A stretch of 31,827 bases of DNA from Bacteroidota bacterium (GTDB taxonomy: Bacteria > Bacteroidota > Bacteroidia > Chitinophagales > Chitinophagaceae). Shown one piece after another: positions 8,318 through 16,129 of the stretch (position 1 is its first letter; each line of letters opens with the position of its first letter). The stretch covers positions 1-31,827 of the forward strand of contig CANHJA010000002.1 of NCBI GenBank assembly GCA_947460795.1, given 5' to 3'. The position numbers were made by a program, and so were the translations under genes. Below the pieces are notes generated by a model, which did not search any database, had not been told where the DNA came from, and was given only the letters and a program-made list of their open reading frames with translations.

Positions 8318-9204
8318 TGCAAGATCTATTTTTTTTTATTGTCAATTCTCGAATAGGAGAAAAACGAATTGCTGAACTTACTCAAGCAGTACAATATACA
8401 TTCGGGACTAATGGTTATGAAATTTTACAAACCAAATATGGCGGACATGCAAAAGATTTAGCCTTGCAATTGGTGAATGAAGGCGCACAAAATATTGTAG
8501 CAGTTGGTGGCGATGGAACTGTGAATGAAGTGATTCAAGTTTTAGCAAAAAAAGAAATTAGATTAGGAATTATTCCAACAGGCTCCGGCAATGGATTAGC
8601 TCGTCATTGTAAAATTCCATTGAAGATGAATGAAGCAGTTGCCTTATTAAAAAATGGGAAATCGGCATTAATTGATTTAGGAAAAATTAATGATTTGTAT
8701 TTTATCAGCAATGCAGGTGTTGGTTTTGATGCAGTGGTTTGTAACGCCATTAAACAAACCAAAAGTAGAGGATTGAAAATGTATGTTCGAAAAGTAATTC
8801 AACATTATTTTACATACAAGGCAGATACTTATACGATACATATTGACGGAAAAGAATTTAAACAAAAAGCATTTTTTATGAATGTTGCCAATGGAAAAGA
8901 ATTTGGCTATGGTTTTGAAATTGCACCTGAAGCCACCTTGCAAGATGGTATGTTGGATATGATAATTGTGAAAAAAATAAACCCCTTCAATGGTTTTAAA
9001 TTTGTTTTAGATGGTTGGCGAAAAAAGCTAATCAAAAATAAAAATTGTATGTATCAACGAGGAAAAAAAATACGCATTGAAGGAGAACAATTAAATTATT
9101 TTCAAGCTGATGGAGATGCTCACGATTGCAATGCTTTTTGTGAAATAGAAGTACATGAAAATGCTTTGCAAATTATTGTACCTTCATCGTTGAATTCATT
9201 ATAG
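8317..9204 (+). CDS. Diacylglycerol/lipid kinase family protein (DAGK catalytic domain)
   Basis: A 295-residue protein of the YegS/DgkB/LCB5 lipid-kinase family. The nucleotide-binding motif GGDGTVNE is at residues 64-71 and PTGSGNGLARH at 87-97, followed by the beta-sandwich domain with SNAGVGFDA and a C-terminal LNYFQADGD segment that in this family binds Mg. Members phosphorylate diacylglycerol, sphingoid bases or related lipids, but many bacterial members have no proven substrate. It overlaps the nadC stop by one base, so it is in the same operon. No membrane segment is visible; the protein is likely cytosolic or peripheral. Confidence 0.85.
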   Translation: MQDLFFFIVNSRIGEKRIAELTQAVQYTFGTNGYEILQTKYGGHAKDLALQLVNEGAQNIVAVGGDGTVNEVIQVLAKKEIRLGIIPTGSGNGLARHCKIPLKMNEAVALLKNGKSALIDLGKINDLYFISNAGVGFDAVVCNAIKQTKSRGLKMYVRKVIQHYFTYKADTYTIHIDGKEFKQKAFFMNVANGKEFGYGFEIAPEATLQDGMLDMIIVKKINPFNGFKFVLDGWRKKLIKNKNCMYQRGKKIRIEGEQLNYFQADGDAHDCNAFCEIEVHENALQIIVPSSLNSL

Positions 9205-9216
9205 AAAAACAAAAAA

Positions 9217-9546
9217 ATGAGTAAAAAAAAATTTGACACCGGTGGATTAGTTTATTCTACAGACCCAAACTTTTCTGTTGAGGAACAACATGAAGAACAA
9301 GAAACATTATCTATTGCACAACAAAAACTAAAAGTGAAATTAGATACCAAACAACGGGCAGGAAAAGTTGTAACCTTGGTTGAAGGTTTTATTGGAACAT
9401 TAGCTGATTTAGAAAGTTTAGGAAAACAATTAAAAACGAAATGTGGAACAGGTGGCTCTGCTAAGGATGGGCAAATAATAATTCAAGGGGATTATAAAAT
9501 AAAAGTGATTGAAAACTTACAAAAAATGGGTTACTCCGTAAAATAG
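9217..9546 (+). CDS. SUI1/eIF1-like translation factor (YciH family)
   Basis: A 109-residue protein whose second half (about residues 40-109) is a complete SUI1 domain: QRAGKVVTLVEGF, LKTKCGTGGSAKDG and the ending IKVIENLQKMGYSVK are characteristic. In bacteria YciH-type proteins can act on initiation-complex fidelity and inhibit translation under stress; the precise role in Bacteroidota is not known. The N-terminal 40 residues are charged and probably flexible. It lies 12 bases after the lipid kinase gene and four before the lipoprotein, within the same plus-strand run. Confidence 0.88.
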   Translation: MSKKKFDTGGLVYSTDPNFSVEEQHEEQETLSIAQQKLKVKLDTKQRAGKVVTLVEGFIGTLADLESLGKQLKTKCGTGGSAKDGQIIIQGDYKIKVIENLQKMGYSVK

Positions 9547-9550
9547 AAAT

Positions 9551-10123
9551 ATGAAATTAAATAGAATTATTCTGGTAATAATGGTTATGGTAATTACCAA
9601 TTTGGCTTGTAAAAATAAAGCAACATATTACAATGGTGAAAGCATGGCAAACTATCCTGACATGGAATTAATTTGGAAAGAAAATTTTGAACATTTTGAT
9701 AGAGGACCCGAAACGTACAAATTAATAACGATAGAAAATAATAAAAAAGATACCGCATTTGTTCACCCAGACAATATTGATTGGAACGAATGGAAAGGCC
9801 CTTTACTAGCAACGAACATTCATAAAAAAGAATTTGATAAGCAATATAAAATTGACATGTTCAATGATACAATTTCAAATTCCATGACCATATTATACTC
9901 TTCACTCAATTTACAAAATGCTACCAATTCTGTAAGCATAGTTTCTAGTAGCATTGACAATTCTATTTCATCAGTTTTTGTAAATTATGTTGATGCAGGC
10001 TTTTTCTCATCAACTTCTTATAAATTATTATATGTGAATGGAGTTTCTATACAAGTTCAAGAAACCATTAAAAAACCATTCTCAAAATTGAAAAAAAGAA
10101 TAAGAACATTGTATTTTAATTAA
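9551..10123 (+). CDS. Putative lipoprotein of unknown function
   Basis: A 190-residue protein I do not recognise. The first 20 residues are a basic start, a hydrophobic core and a TNLAC end resembling a lipobox with Cys20, so it is likely a lipoprotein. The mature part is rich in Asn, Lys and Ile, with a Trp-rich stretch (IWKENF, WNEWKG) and a Ser/Asn-rich beta-like middle. The position, four bases after the SUI1 gene and seven before moeA, shows it is transcribed with them, but nothing in it suggests a cofactor role. Confidence 0.6.
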   Translation: MKLNRIILVIMVMVITNLACKNKATYYNGESMANYPDMELIWKENFEHFDRGPETYKLITIENNKKDTAFVHPDNIDWNEWKGPLLATNIHKKEFDKQYKIDMFNDTISNSMTILYSSLNLQNATNSVSIVSSSIDNSISSVFVNYVDAGFFSSTSYKLLYVNGVSIQVQETIKKPFSKLKKRIRTLYFN

Positions 10124-10130
10124 TGAAAAT

Positions 10131-11318
10131 ATGATTCCAGTTAACGAGGGGAAAAAATTAATACAAGAAACAATTTACAATGATCAAATCATTGAAATAG
10201 AAATCAGCAAAGCTGTTGGATATGCATTAGCAAATGACCTTTATGCACCAATCAATTTTCCTTCATTTCAACAATCTGCAATGGATGGTTATGCTATTCG
10301 TTATGAAGATTTTTTAGAGTCAAATTCATTTATCATTCAAGATGAAATACAAGCTGGAGATGATAAAAATATTTTATTAGAAAAAGGAAAAGCAATCCGA
10401 ATTTTTACTGGAGCCAAAGTACCTGATAATGCTGATACAGTTGTGCAACAAGAAGCGATTGAAAAAATTTCAAATTTAAAAACAATTCTCATTCATCATG
10501 CCTCTTTCAACTCTAATATAAGAGGGATTGGTTCCCAATGCAAATTCAATGATTTAGTATTAAAAAAAAATACAGCGCTTCAAGCAGGTACGATTTCATT
10601 GTTGGCCAATTTAGGAATTGAAAAAATAAATGTATTTCAAAAACCGCAAATTTGTATTTTAAATACGGGAAAAGAATTATTAAAATTAGGTCAGCCATTG
10701 CAAGATGGAAAAGTATTTGAAAGCAATTCATTTAGCTTAGTGCATGCGCTCAAACAAATGCATGTAGAGATTACAGAAATTTCTTGGGTAGACGATGATT
10801 TAGAAAAAACAAAACAAGCGATTGAAAAGGCACTTTCACGATGTGATTTTTTATTCGTGACAGGGGGAGTTTCTGTAGGCGATTATGATTTTGTGTTGGA
10901 ATCCTTGCTACAAAATAATGTTGAAATTATATTTCATAAACTCAAACAAAAACCTGGGAAACCATTGTTATTTGGAAAAAGAGAAAATAAATACATTTTT
11001 GGTTTGCCTGGAAATCCTGCATCTGTGCTCACTTGTTTCTATCAATATGTATATCCTGCATTGCGACAATTCATTGGGTTTTCTTCTGTTGATTTATTGA
11101 AAATGAAAATGCCTCTTTCAAACTATTATTCTAAAAAGGTTGGGTTAACCCATTTTTTAAAAGCAATTGTCCATGAACATTCGGTAGAAATATTAGATCA
11201 TCAAGAGTCGTATAAAATGAATTCATTTGCTGTTGCGAACGCATTGGTTAAAATTGATGCAGAAAAAGAAGTAGTTGAAAAAGGGGAATTAGTGAACGTA
11301 TATTTACTTCCTTTTTAA
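10131..11318 (+). CDS. moeA: Molybdopterin molybdenumtransferase
   Basis: A 395-residue MoeA, which uses adenylylated molybdopterin and molybdate to form active Mo cofactor. The family order is clear: an N-terminal domain with SAMDGYAI, the IFTGAKVPDNADTVV segment, the central MPT-binding domain with NTGKEL, SNSF and TGGVSVGDYDFV, then KPGKPLLFG and GLPGNPASVLTCF, and a C-terminal beta-barrel domain. Length is normal. It begins the molybdenum cofactor block; moaA and moaC, needed for the first step, are absent from the window. Confidence 0.93.
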   Translation: MIPVNEGKKLIQETIYNDQIIEIEISKAVGYALANDLYAPINFPSFQQSAMDGYAIRYEDFLESNSFIIQDEIQAGDDKNILLEKGKAIRIFTGAKVPDNADTVVQQEAIEKISNLKTILIHHASFNSNIRGIGSQCKFNDLVLKKNTALQAGTISLLANLGIEKINVFQKPQICILNTGKELLKLGQPLQDGKVFESNSFSLVHALKQMHVEITEISWVDDDLEKTKQAIEKALSRCDFLFVTGGVSVGDYDFVLESLLQNNVEIIFHKLKQKPGKPLLFGKRENKYIFGLPGNPASVLTCFYQYVYPALRQFIGFSSVDLLKMKMPLSNYYSKKVGLTHFLKAIVHEHSVEILDHQESYKMNSFAVANALVKIDAEKEVVEKGELVNVYLLPF

Positions 11319-11363
11319 TACTTTGTGCAACTGTATAAATTTATGTACAGGTAGTTAAAAATT

Positions 11364-12086
11364 ATGGAATTTTATTTTTACATATTACTATTTATTATCG
11401 CATTGCTTTATGCGAGTGTTGGCCATGGAGGCGCATCAGGCTATTTAGCATTAATGGGGATTTGGGGTATCTCGCAAATAACAGCAAAGCCAGTTGCATT
11501 AACGTTGAATTGTGTCGTTTCTCTCATTGCTTTTCTGTCTTTTTATAAGAAAGGATTTTTTAATTGGAAGTTGTTTTTATACCTCATTGTTGGTTCTATT
11601 CCTTTTGCATATTTAGGTGGCTCGTTTTCGATCTCTGATAAATATTACAAAATAATTTTAGGTGTCCTTTTATTTTTTACTTCCATTCGTCTTTTTATAC
11701 CACAAAAGGAAAATGAAAAAATCTCTGAACCAAACTATTATTATTTAATCATTACAGGGGCTGTAATTGGTTTTATATCAGGATTAATAGGCATTGGCGG
11801 AGGTATTATTTTATCGCCATTTTTATTATTAATGAAGTGGAGTGATATTAAAACAACTTCTGGTATCAGCGCTCTATTTATTTTTGTAAATTCTATAGCT
11901 GGGCTTTTTGCTTTATTTCAAAAAGGCTTTACGTATTCTTCTGAAATGATTTCAATGGCAACCATTGCAATTATTGGAGGCATAATAGGTTCGTTGATTG
12001 GTTCTCATTTTGTATCCAATGCTTTGCTAAAAAAAGTATTGGCTTTTGTGTTGGTAGTTGCTTCGATAAAATTAATTTTAGTGTAA
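11364..12086 (+). CDS. TauE/SafE family anion permease
   Basis: A 240-residue integral membrane protein with about seven to eight hydrophobic segments. It shows the internal duplication of TauE/SafE proteins: YASVGHGGASGYLALMG near the N-terminus and GLIGIGGGIILSPFLLL in the second half. Relatives are thought to export sulfite, sulfoacetate or other small organosulfur anions. Its stop codon directly abuts the mobA ATG, so it belongs to the molybdenum cofactor operon. Export of sulfite handled by a Mo enzyme, or movement of an oxyanion, are possibilities; the substrate cannot be read from sequence. Confidence 0.8.
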   Translation: MEFYFYILLFIIALLYASVGHGGASGYLALMGIWGISQITAKPVALTLNCVVSLIAFLSFYKKGFFNWKLFLYLIVGSIPFAYLGGSFSISDKYYKIILGVLLFFTSIRLFIPQKENEKISEPNYYYLIITGAVIGFISGLIGIGGGIILSPFLLLMKWSDIKTTSGISALFIFVNSIAGLFALFQKGFTYSSEMISMATIAIIGGIIGSLIGSHFVSNALLKKVLAFVLVVASIKLILV

Positions 12087-12653
12087 ATGGATGTAAATAT
12101 TTACATATTAGCAGGTGGCAAAAGTTCTCGAATGGGAACTGATAAAGCAACTACATTATTTCATGGAAGGCCTATGATTCAATATGTGCTAGATGTGGCT
12201 ACTCTTATCTCACCCAATATTTTTATTTTATCAAATCATGAAAGTCACGCACAATTTGGATTTGAATGTATCAAAGATGTAATAAAAGATATTGGGCCTG
12301 CTGGTGGCATTGATGCGATGTTGCAGCATAGCAATCGGGAAAAAAATATTTTAGTAAGTTGCGACATGCCTTTTTTAGATGATTTATCTATTCAAAAAAT
12401 AATAACTGCAAGTAAAAATTATGACATTACAGTTCCATTGTTAAATAATTATCCAGAAGCATTAATTGGTGTTTATCATCAAACTTGCAAAGAAATATGG
12501 AGAAATGAAATAATAAAAGGTGAACGAAAACTGAGCACATTAATTTCTAAATTTAATGCCCATTTTATAAATGGGAATGAATTACAAAAACAAAATCCGC
12601 TATTGTTTAGTAACTTTAATTCGATAAAAGATATTGAAGAACATGGACAATAA
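12087..12653 (+). CDS. mobA: Molybdenum cofactor guanylyltransferase
   Basis: A 188-residue MobA-type nucleotidyltransferase. The N-terminal loop ILAGGKSSRMGTDKA is the GTP-binding signature, SCDMPFL supplies the metal Asp, and IGPAGGIDAML follows the usual pattern. MobA attaches GMP to the Mo cofactor for DMSO-reductase-type enzymes. Its ATG immediately follows the permease stop, and its 3' end overlaps the moaD start by 11 bases, so expression is coupled to both neighbours. CMP rather than GMP transfer (MocA type) cannot be fully excluded. Confidence 0.85.
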   Translation: MDVNIYILAGGKSSRMGTDKATTLFHGRPMIQYVLDVATLISPNIFILSNHESHAQFGFECIKDVIKDIGPAGGIDAMLQHSNREKNILVSCDMPFLDDLSIQKIITASKNYDITVPLLNNYPEALIGVYHQTCKEIWRNEIIKGERKLSTLISKFNAHFINGNELQKQNPLLFSNFNSIKDIEEHGQ

Positions 12654-12882
12654 AATTAGCATAAAACTTTTCGGCAATTTATCAGAATTAATCAATGCGC
12701 ATGAAATAGTAATTGATTTTAAAACCACCTTTTTTGAATTAAAAGATGAATTGTATTTACAATTTCCAATGTTAGAAAAGCAAGAATTTGTTTTTGCAAT
12801 CAATCAGAAAATAACGCATGAAAATAGTATCATTAATCAAAATGCTGAAATAGCTTTGCTGCCTCCTTTTTCAGGTGGATAA
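12643..12882 (+). CDS. moaD: Molybdopterin synthase sulfur carrier subunit
   Basis: A 79-residue ubiquitin-fold protein ending in LPPFSGG, the double glycine that is adenylated by MoeB and turned into a thiocarboxylate. With MoaE it forms molybdopterin synthase. The frame is open upstream to a TTG at 12634, but the ATG at 12643 gives the normal MDNKISIKLFG start. It overlaps mobA by 11 bases and is followed by moeB, its activating enzyme. Confidence 0.92.
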   Translation: MDNKISIKLFGNLSELINAHEIVIDFKTTFFELKDELYLQFPMLEKQEFVFAINQKITHENSIINQNAEIALLPPFSGG

Positions 12883-12888
12883 TAGCTT

Positions 12889-12903
12889 TCCTCCAAAGGA
12901 GGA
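12889..12903. repeat. Hairpin between moaD and moeB
   Basis: TCCTCC (12889-12894) and GGAGGA (12898-12903) form a perfect six-pair GC-rich stem with an AAA loop in an otherwise AT-rich operon. It lies between the moaD stop and the preferred moeB ATG. It could be an RNA processing or translation-control element, or the remnant of a dispersed palindrome. Confidence 0.6.
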
Positions 12904-12922
12904 TTCTGAAAAATTTAAAAAC

Positions 12923-13951
12923 ATGCAACGATTCATACGACAAACAATACTTCCAAACTTTGGAAATGAGGCTCAACAAAAATTGTTGAACAGTAAGGTA
13001 TTGGTCATTGGTGCAGGTGGTTTGGGTTGTCCTTGTTTACAATATTTAGTATCCTCAGGTATTGGTGAAATTGGCATTGTAGATGGCGACAACATAGATA
13101 TTTCCAATCTACAAAGACAAATATTATTCACAACAAATGACATTGGAAAAAATAAAGCAGCATCTGCTAAAGATAAATTAAACGACATTCATCCATCCAC
13201 AAAAATAAACTCATTTCCTATCTTTATAGATGAAAAAAATGCCAGTGAGATAATATCAAAATACGATGTTGTGGTAGATTGTACCGATGATTTTAAAACA
13301 AGGTATTTAATAAATGATGTTTGTGTTGAATTATCAAAACCATTAATTTTTGGAGCCAATTATCAATTTGAAGGACAGGTAGCTGTTTTTAAAATGGATG
13401 ATTTAAAAATTAACTTGAGGGATATTTTTCCAACGCCACCCAAACAAGCCATTCGATGTGAAGAAGCTGGAGCATTGGGCGCAGTATTGGGCATATTGGG
13501 TTCTGTGCAAGCTTTGGAAACAATTAAATTGATTACTAAACAAGAAGATTGTTTACATAATGAAATACTGTATCTCAATGTAATAAAATACGAAACTGTA
13601 AAAATTAAAATCACCAAAAAGATGCCCGATATTAGATACCTGATGTCAGGAAAAACAATAATTAATTTGAATGTAGAAGAATTTAAAGGAAAAATAAACA
13701 ATCCTTTGGTTCAACTAATTGATGTGAGAAATGAAACTGAATTGCCCAAAGTTGATTTTGAATGTATACAAATTCCGTTGCCTACTTTGAAAGAAAATAT
13801 ACATTTACTAAATAAAGAAAAAGAAATTGTGTTGTTTTGCCATGTTGGAATTCGAAGTTTAGAAGCTGTAGAACTGTTACAAGATGAATTTGATTTTCAA
13901 AAAGTATCGCATTTAAAAGGAGGCGTTGTGAAGTATTTTTCGATGAAATAA
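12923..13951 (+). CDS. moeB: MoeB/ThiF-type adenylyltransferase fused to rhodanese
   Basis: A 342-residue fusion. Residues 1 to about 235 are an E1-like adenylyltransferase: nucleotide loop GAGGLG (30-35), DNIDISNLQRQ, DCTDDFKTRYLIND and the RCEEAG segment with Cys179. Residues about 245-342 are a rhodanese domain with active-site loop CHVGIRS (Cys306). The layout equals eukaryotic MOCS3/Uba4, in which the rhodanese passes sulfur to the adenylated carrier; moaD directly upstream is the obvious partner. No CxxC pair is present anywhere, although MoeB and ThiF usually bind zinc with two. The frame extends to a GTG at 12875, but the family start RFIRQTILPNFG favours the ATG at 12923. ThiS activation is a possible second role. 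Confidence 0.88.
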   Translation: MQRFIRQTILPNFGNEAQQKLLNSKVLVIGAGGLGCPCLQYLVSSGIGEIGIVDGDNIDISNLQRQILFTTNDIGKNKAASAKDKLNDIHPSTKINSFPIFIDEKNASEIISKYDVVVDCTDDFKTRYLINDVCVELSKPLIFGANYQFEGQVAVFKMDDLKINLRDIFPTPPKQAIRCEEAGALGAVLGILGSVQALETIKLITKQEDCLHNEILYLNVIKYETVKIKITKKMPDIRYLMSGKTIINLNVEEFKGKINNPLVQLIDVRNETELPKVDFECIQIPLPTLKENIHLLNKEKEIVLFCHVGIRSLEAVELLQDEFDFQKVSHLKGGVVKYFSMK

Positions 13952-13962
13952 AAAGTATATAC

Positions 13963-14406
13963 ATGAGTGAAAAAAAACCAAAACAAGTATTAATGCAAGG
14001 TGCTATTTCACCTGAATTTATTGGCAACAGCATTGCTAAACACCAATCTAAAAAAGACATTGGTGCGCACAGTATTTTTTTAGGGCAAGTAAGAAATGAT
14101 GTAATTGATAACAAAGAAGTAATCGCGATTGAATATTCGTGTTACGAAGAAATGGCAAATACCATATTTCATTCAATACGCGAGGCCATGTTTCAAAAAT
14201 ACCATTTAACTTGTATGCATATTTATCACAGTGTAGGAATTGTAAAAGCTGGTGAAATCTGTTTGTTTGTTTTTACATCATCACCCCATCGAAAAGATGC
14301 CATTGATGCTTGTGAAGAAATTGTTGAGCGAATAAAGAAAGAAACACCTGTTTGGGGAAAAGAAATGTTTAACAGTGAAGAAGGCGTTTGGAAAGTAAAT
14401 ACTTAA
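13963..14406 (+). CDS. moaE: Molybdopterin synthase catalytic subunit
   Basis: A 147-residue MoaE, which with two MoaD thiocarboxylates inserts the dithiolene sulfurs into precursor Z. GAHSIFLGQVRND, the IEYSCYEEMA segment, HRKDAIDACE and the lysine-containing KKETPVWGKEMF (active-site Lys residues) match the family. It is the last gene of the cofactor block, 11 bases after moeB, and a new promoter for pyrH follows. Confidence 0.93.
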   Translation: MSEKKPKQVLMQGAISPEFIGNSIAKHQSKKDIGAHSIFLGQVRNDVIDNKEVIAIEYSCYEEMANTIFHSIREAMFQKYHLTCMHIYHSVGIVKAGEICLFVFTSSPHRKDAIDACEEIVERIKKETPVWGKEMFNSEEGVWKVNT

Positions 14407-14450
14407 ATAAAAAAATCCATCCCAAACTACCAACATCTAATATCGAATAC

Positions 14451-14458
14451 TATCTTTG
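14451..14458 (+). promoter_or_regulatory. Promoter -7 box of pyrH
   Basis: TATCTTTG is an exact TAnnTTTG match, 17 bases before the pyrH ATG. It separates pyrH from the molybdenum cofactor operon. No clear -33 TTG is visible. Confidence 0.65.
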
Positions 14459-14475
14459 TCAAAATCTAAAAATTC

Positions 14476-15189
14476 ATGCTTCCAAAATACAAAAGAGTTC
14501 TACTAAAATTATCTGGTGAAAGTTTAATGGGTGATAAAAACTTTGGTTTAGATCCACAAATGCTATTGCAATATGCGATGGACATTAAATCAATTACCGA
14601 TATAGGCGTTCAAGTAGCACTTGTAATTGGAGGTGGTAACATTTATCGTGGCATGAATGAAAAAGAAACAGGCATTGAACGTGCACAGGGAGACTACATG
14701 GGCATGTTAGCAACCGTTATAAACGGTGTTGCAATGCAGAGTATGCTTGAAAAAGTAGGTGTTCAAACTCGTTTACAAAGCGCCATCAAAATGGATCAAG
14801 TGGCTGAGCCATACATTCGTAGAAAAGCATTGCGACATTTAGAAAAAGGACGCGTTGTAATTTTTGGAGCAGGAACAGGGAATCCTTATTTTACAACCGA
14901 CACCGCAGGCTCACTTCGTGCTGTAGAAATGAGTGCAGATGCTATTTTAAAAGGAACTCGTGTTGATGGAATTTATGATTCTGACCCAGAAAAAAATCCA
15001 AATGCAGTCAAATTTTCTGATATATCCTTTAATGATGCCATTAGTAAAAACTTAAAAGTGATGGACATGACTGCCTTCACACTTTGTCAGGAAAATAAAA
15101 TGCCTATCATTGTATTTGATATGAATACCGCAGGCAATTTATTACGCATTATTTCAGGAGAATCTATCGGAACGGTTGTAAAGGACTAG
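14476..15189 (+). CDS. pyrH: UMP kinase
   Basis: A 237-residue amino-acid-kinase-fold enzyme that phosphorylates UMP to UDP. KLSGESLMG near the N-terminus, VIGGGNIYRG, the GDYMGMLATVING helix, and TTDTAGSLRAVEMSADAILKGTRVDGIYDSDP are all family hallmarks. Full length. It has its own promoter and converges with the next gene with just two bases between stop codons; no hairpin terminator is visible there. The frequent neighbours frr and tsf are not present. Confidence 0.96.
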   Translation: MLPKYKRVLLKLSGESLMGDKNFGLDPQMLLQYAMDIKSITDIGVQVALVIGGGNIYRGMNEKETGIERAQGDYMGMLATVINGVAMQSMLEKVGVQTRLQSAIKMDQVAEPYIRRKALRHLEKGRVVIFGAGTGNPYFTTDTAGSLRAVEMSADAILKGTRVDGIYDSDPEKNPNAVKFSDISFNDAISKNLKVMDMTAFTLCQENKMPIIVFDMNTAGNLLRIISGESIGTVVKD

Positions 15190-15191
15190 TT

Positions 15192-16109
15192 TTATTTTTC
15201 AATATTTACTTCAAAAGATTCTCCTTTTGATAAATATGTCATAAATAATTTACTGTCTTGCTTATCTGTAAATAAAATTTTTGCAGTGTTGGGTTGATAT
15301 GTTCCTACATTGATTGCGGTAATCTTAAAAATATTTTTTATTCCTTTTTTCAGTGGAATTTTAAGTTCTTTTCGTTTACGCGTAACAATATAATTAGAAA
15401 TAATCTCAACGCCATTTTGTGTAATCGATATCATGTCACCGTCTTCAGCAGCATCATCCCAAGTAGTTATTTTAACTGTATCAGATTTCCATGAATAACG
15501 CATCGAAGTATTTCCTTTAGCTTCGATCACTTCTTTAATTTCATTTAGAGGCTTCAGAGAATATTCTGTAATTTTTCGAATGGAGTCCTTTAAATTATTT
15601 TCGGGTAATGAATTGATTGTTTTTAATAAATCTTGATACAAATTTTTAGAAGATACCAGCATTACTTTGCCGGAAGCACAGAGTTGTTTGTCTTTCAAAT
15701 AATATCCATTAAAATTTCCTGTTATCAATGTTTTTTTATCTACATTTTTCAATGCACACTTTGCGTTTACAAAGCATAAATTACTTTCATCTTGTTTATA
15801 TTTTGTAGAAATAATCTTTGTTTCATTAAAACTAATTTTGCCATTTTTTTTATTTAATAAACCTTTAATGGCTGTTTTAGTTTCATACTTACCACCTAAA
15901 TCTGTAATACTATATCCACTAATCGTACCATTCACTTCAGTAAACATTACTTTATAAACAACATGCTCTTTCATATTATTGTACAACAATGAACCTATAA
16001 ATTCGTAATTAGTTGTTTGGCAATAACATGGTTTTGGAACAGAAAATAAAAAAATAAAAAAATAAAAATAAATGGGGATTTGTATTTTTTTAATATAAAT
16101 CATATACAT
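15192..16109 (-). CDS. Secreted hypothetical protein with C-terminal beta domain
   Basis: A 305-residue protein I cannot assign. An aromatic, hydrophobic N-terminus up to about residue 30 (ending KPCYCQ) looks like a signal peptide. The middle (about 35-200) is Lys- and Asn-rich with alternating beta-like strands. The last 100 residues, starting near DTVKITTWDD with an EDGDMISI motif and a later PNTAKILFTD, resemble a domain I associate with the C-terminus of many secreted Bacteroidota proteins; that is recollection, not a search result. It diverges from the TM2 gene across only 20 bases and ends two bases from pyrH. Two in-frame ATGs (16109 and 16103) are possible starts. Confidence 0.65.
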   Translation of the reverse strand: MYMIYIKKIQIPIYFYFFIFLFSVPKPCYCQTTNYEFIGSLLYNNMKEHVVYKVMFTEVNGTISGYSITDLGGKYETKTAIKGLLNKKNGKISFNETKIISTKYKQDESNLCFVNAKCALKNVDKKTLITGNFNGYYLKDKQLCASGKVMLVSSKNLYQDLLKTINSLPENNLKDSIRKITEYSLKPLNEIKEVIEAKGNTSMRYSWKSDTVKITTWDDAAEDGDMISITQNGVEIISNYIVTRKRKELKIPLKKGIKNIFKITAINVGTYQPNTAKILFTDKQDSKLFMTYLSKGESFEVNIEK

Positions 16110-16121
16110 TTACCAAAACTA
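16105..16121. promoter_or_regulatory. Overlapping divergent -7 boxes
   Basis: On the minus strand TAGTTTTG (16114-16121) is an exact -7 match, four bases before the ATG at 16109. On the plus strand TACATTTA (16105-16112) is a seven-of-eight match, 17 bases before the TM2 gene ATG at 16130; it contains the complement of the minus-strand start codon. The minus-strand box is the better supported of the two. Confidence 0.5.
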
Positions 16122-16129
16122 ATAAAAAT

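Noticed and set aside
11331..11350. Inverted repeat CTGTA...TACAG before the TauE/SafE gene
   Set aside because: The stem is five pairs plus a bulged AT-only inner part; too weak to call an operator or terminator.
12875..12922. GTG start extending moeB by 16 residues
   Set aside because: The extension would translate the GC-rich hairpin and adds non-conserved residues; the ATG at 12923 gives the family start.
13363..14114. Two open frames of about 110 codons on the minus strand opposite moeB and moaE
   Set aside because: Both are fully covered by conserved genes and show no recognisable domain.
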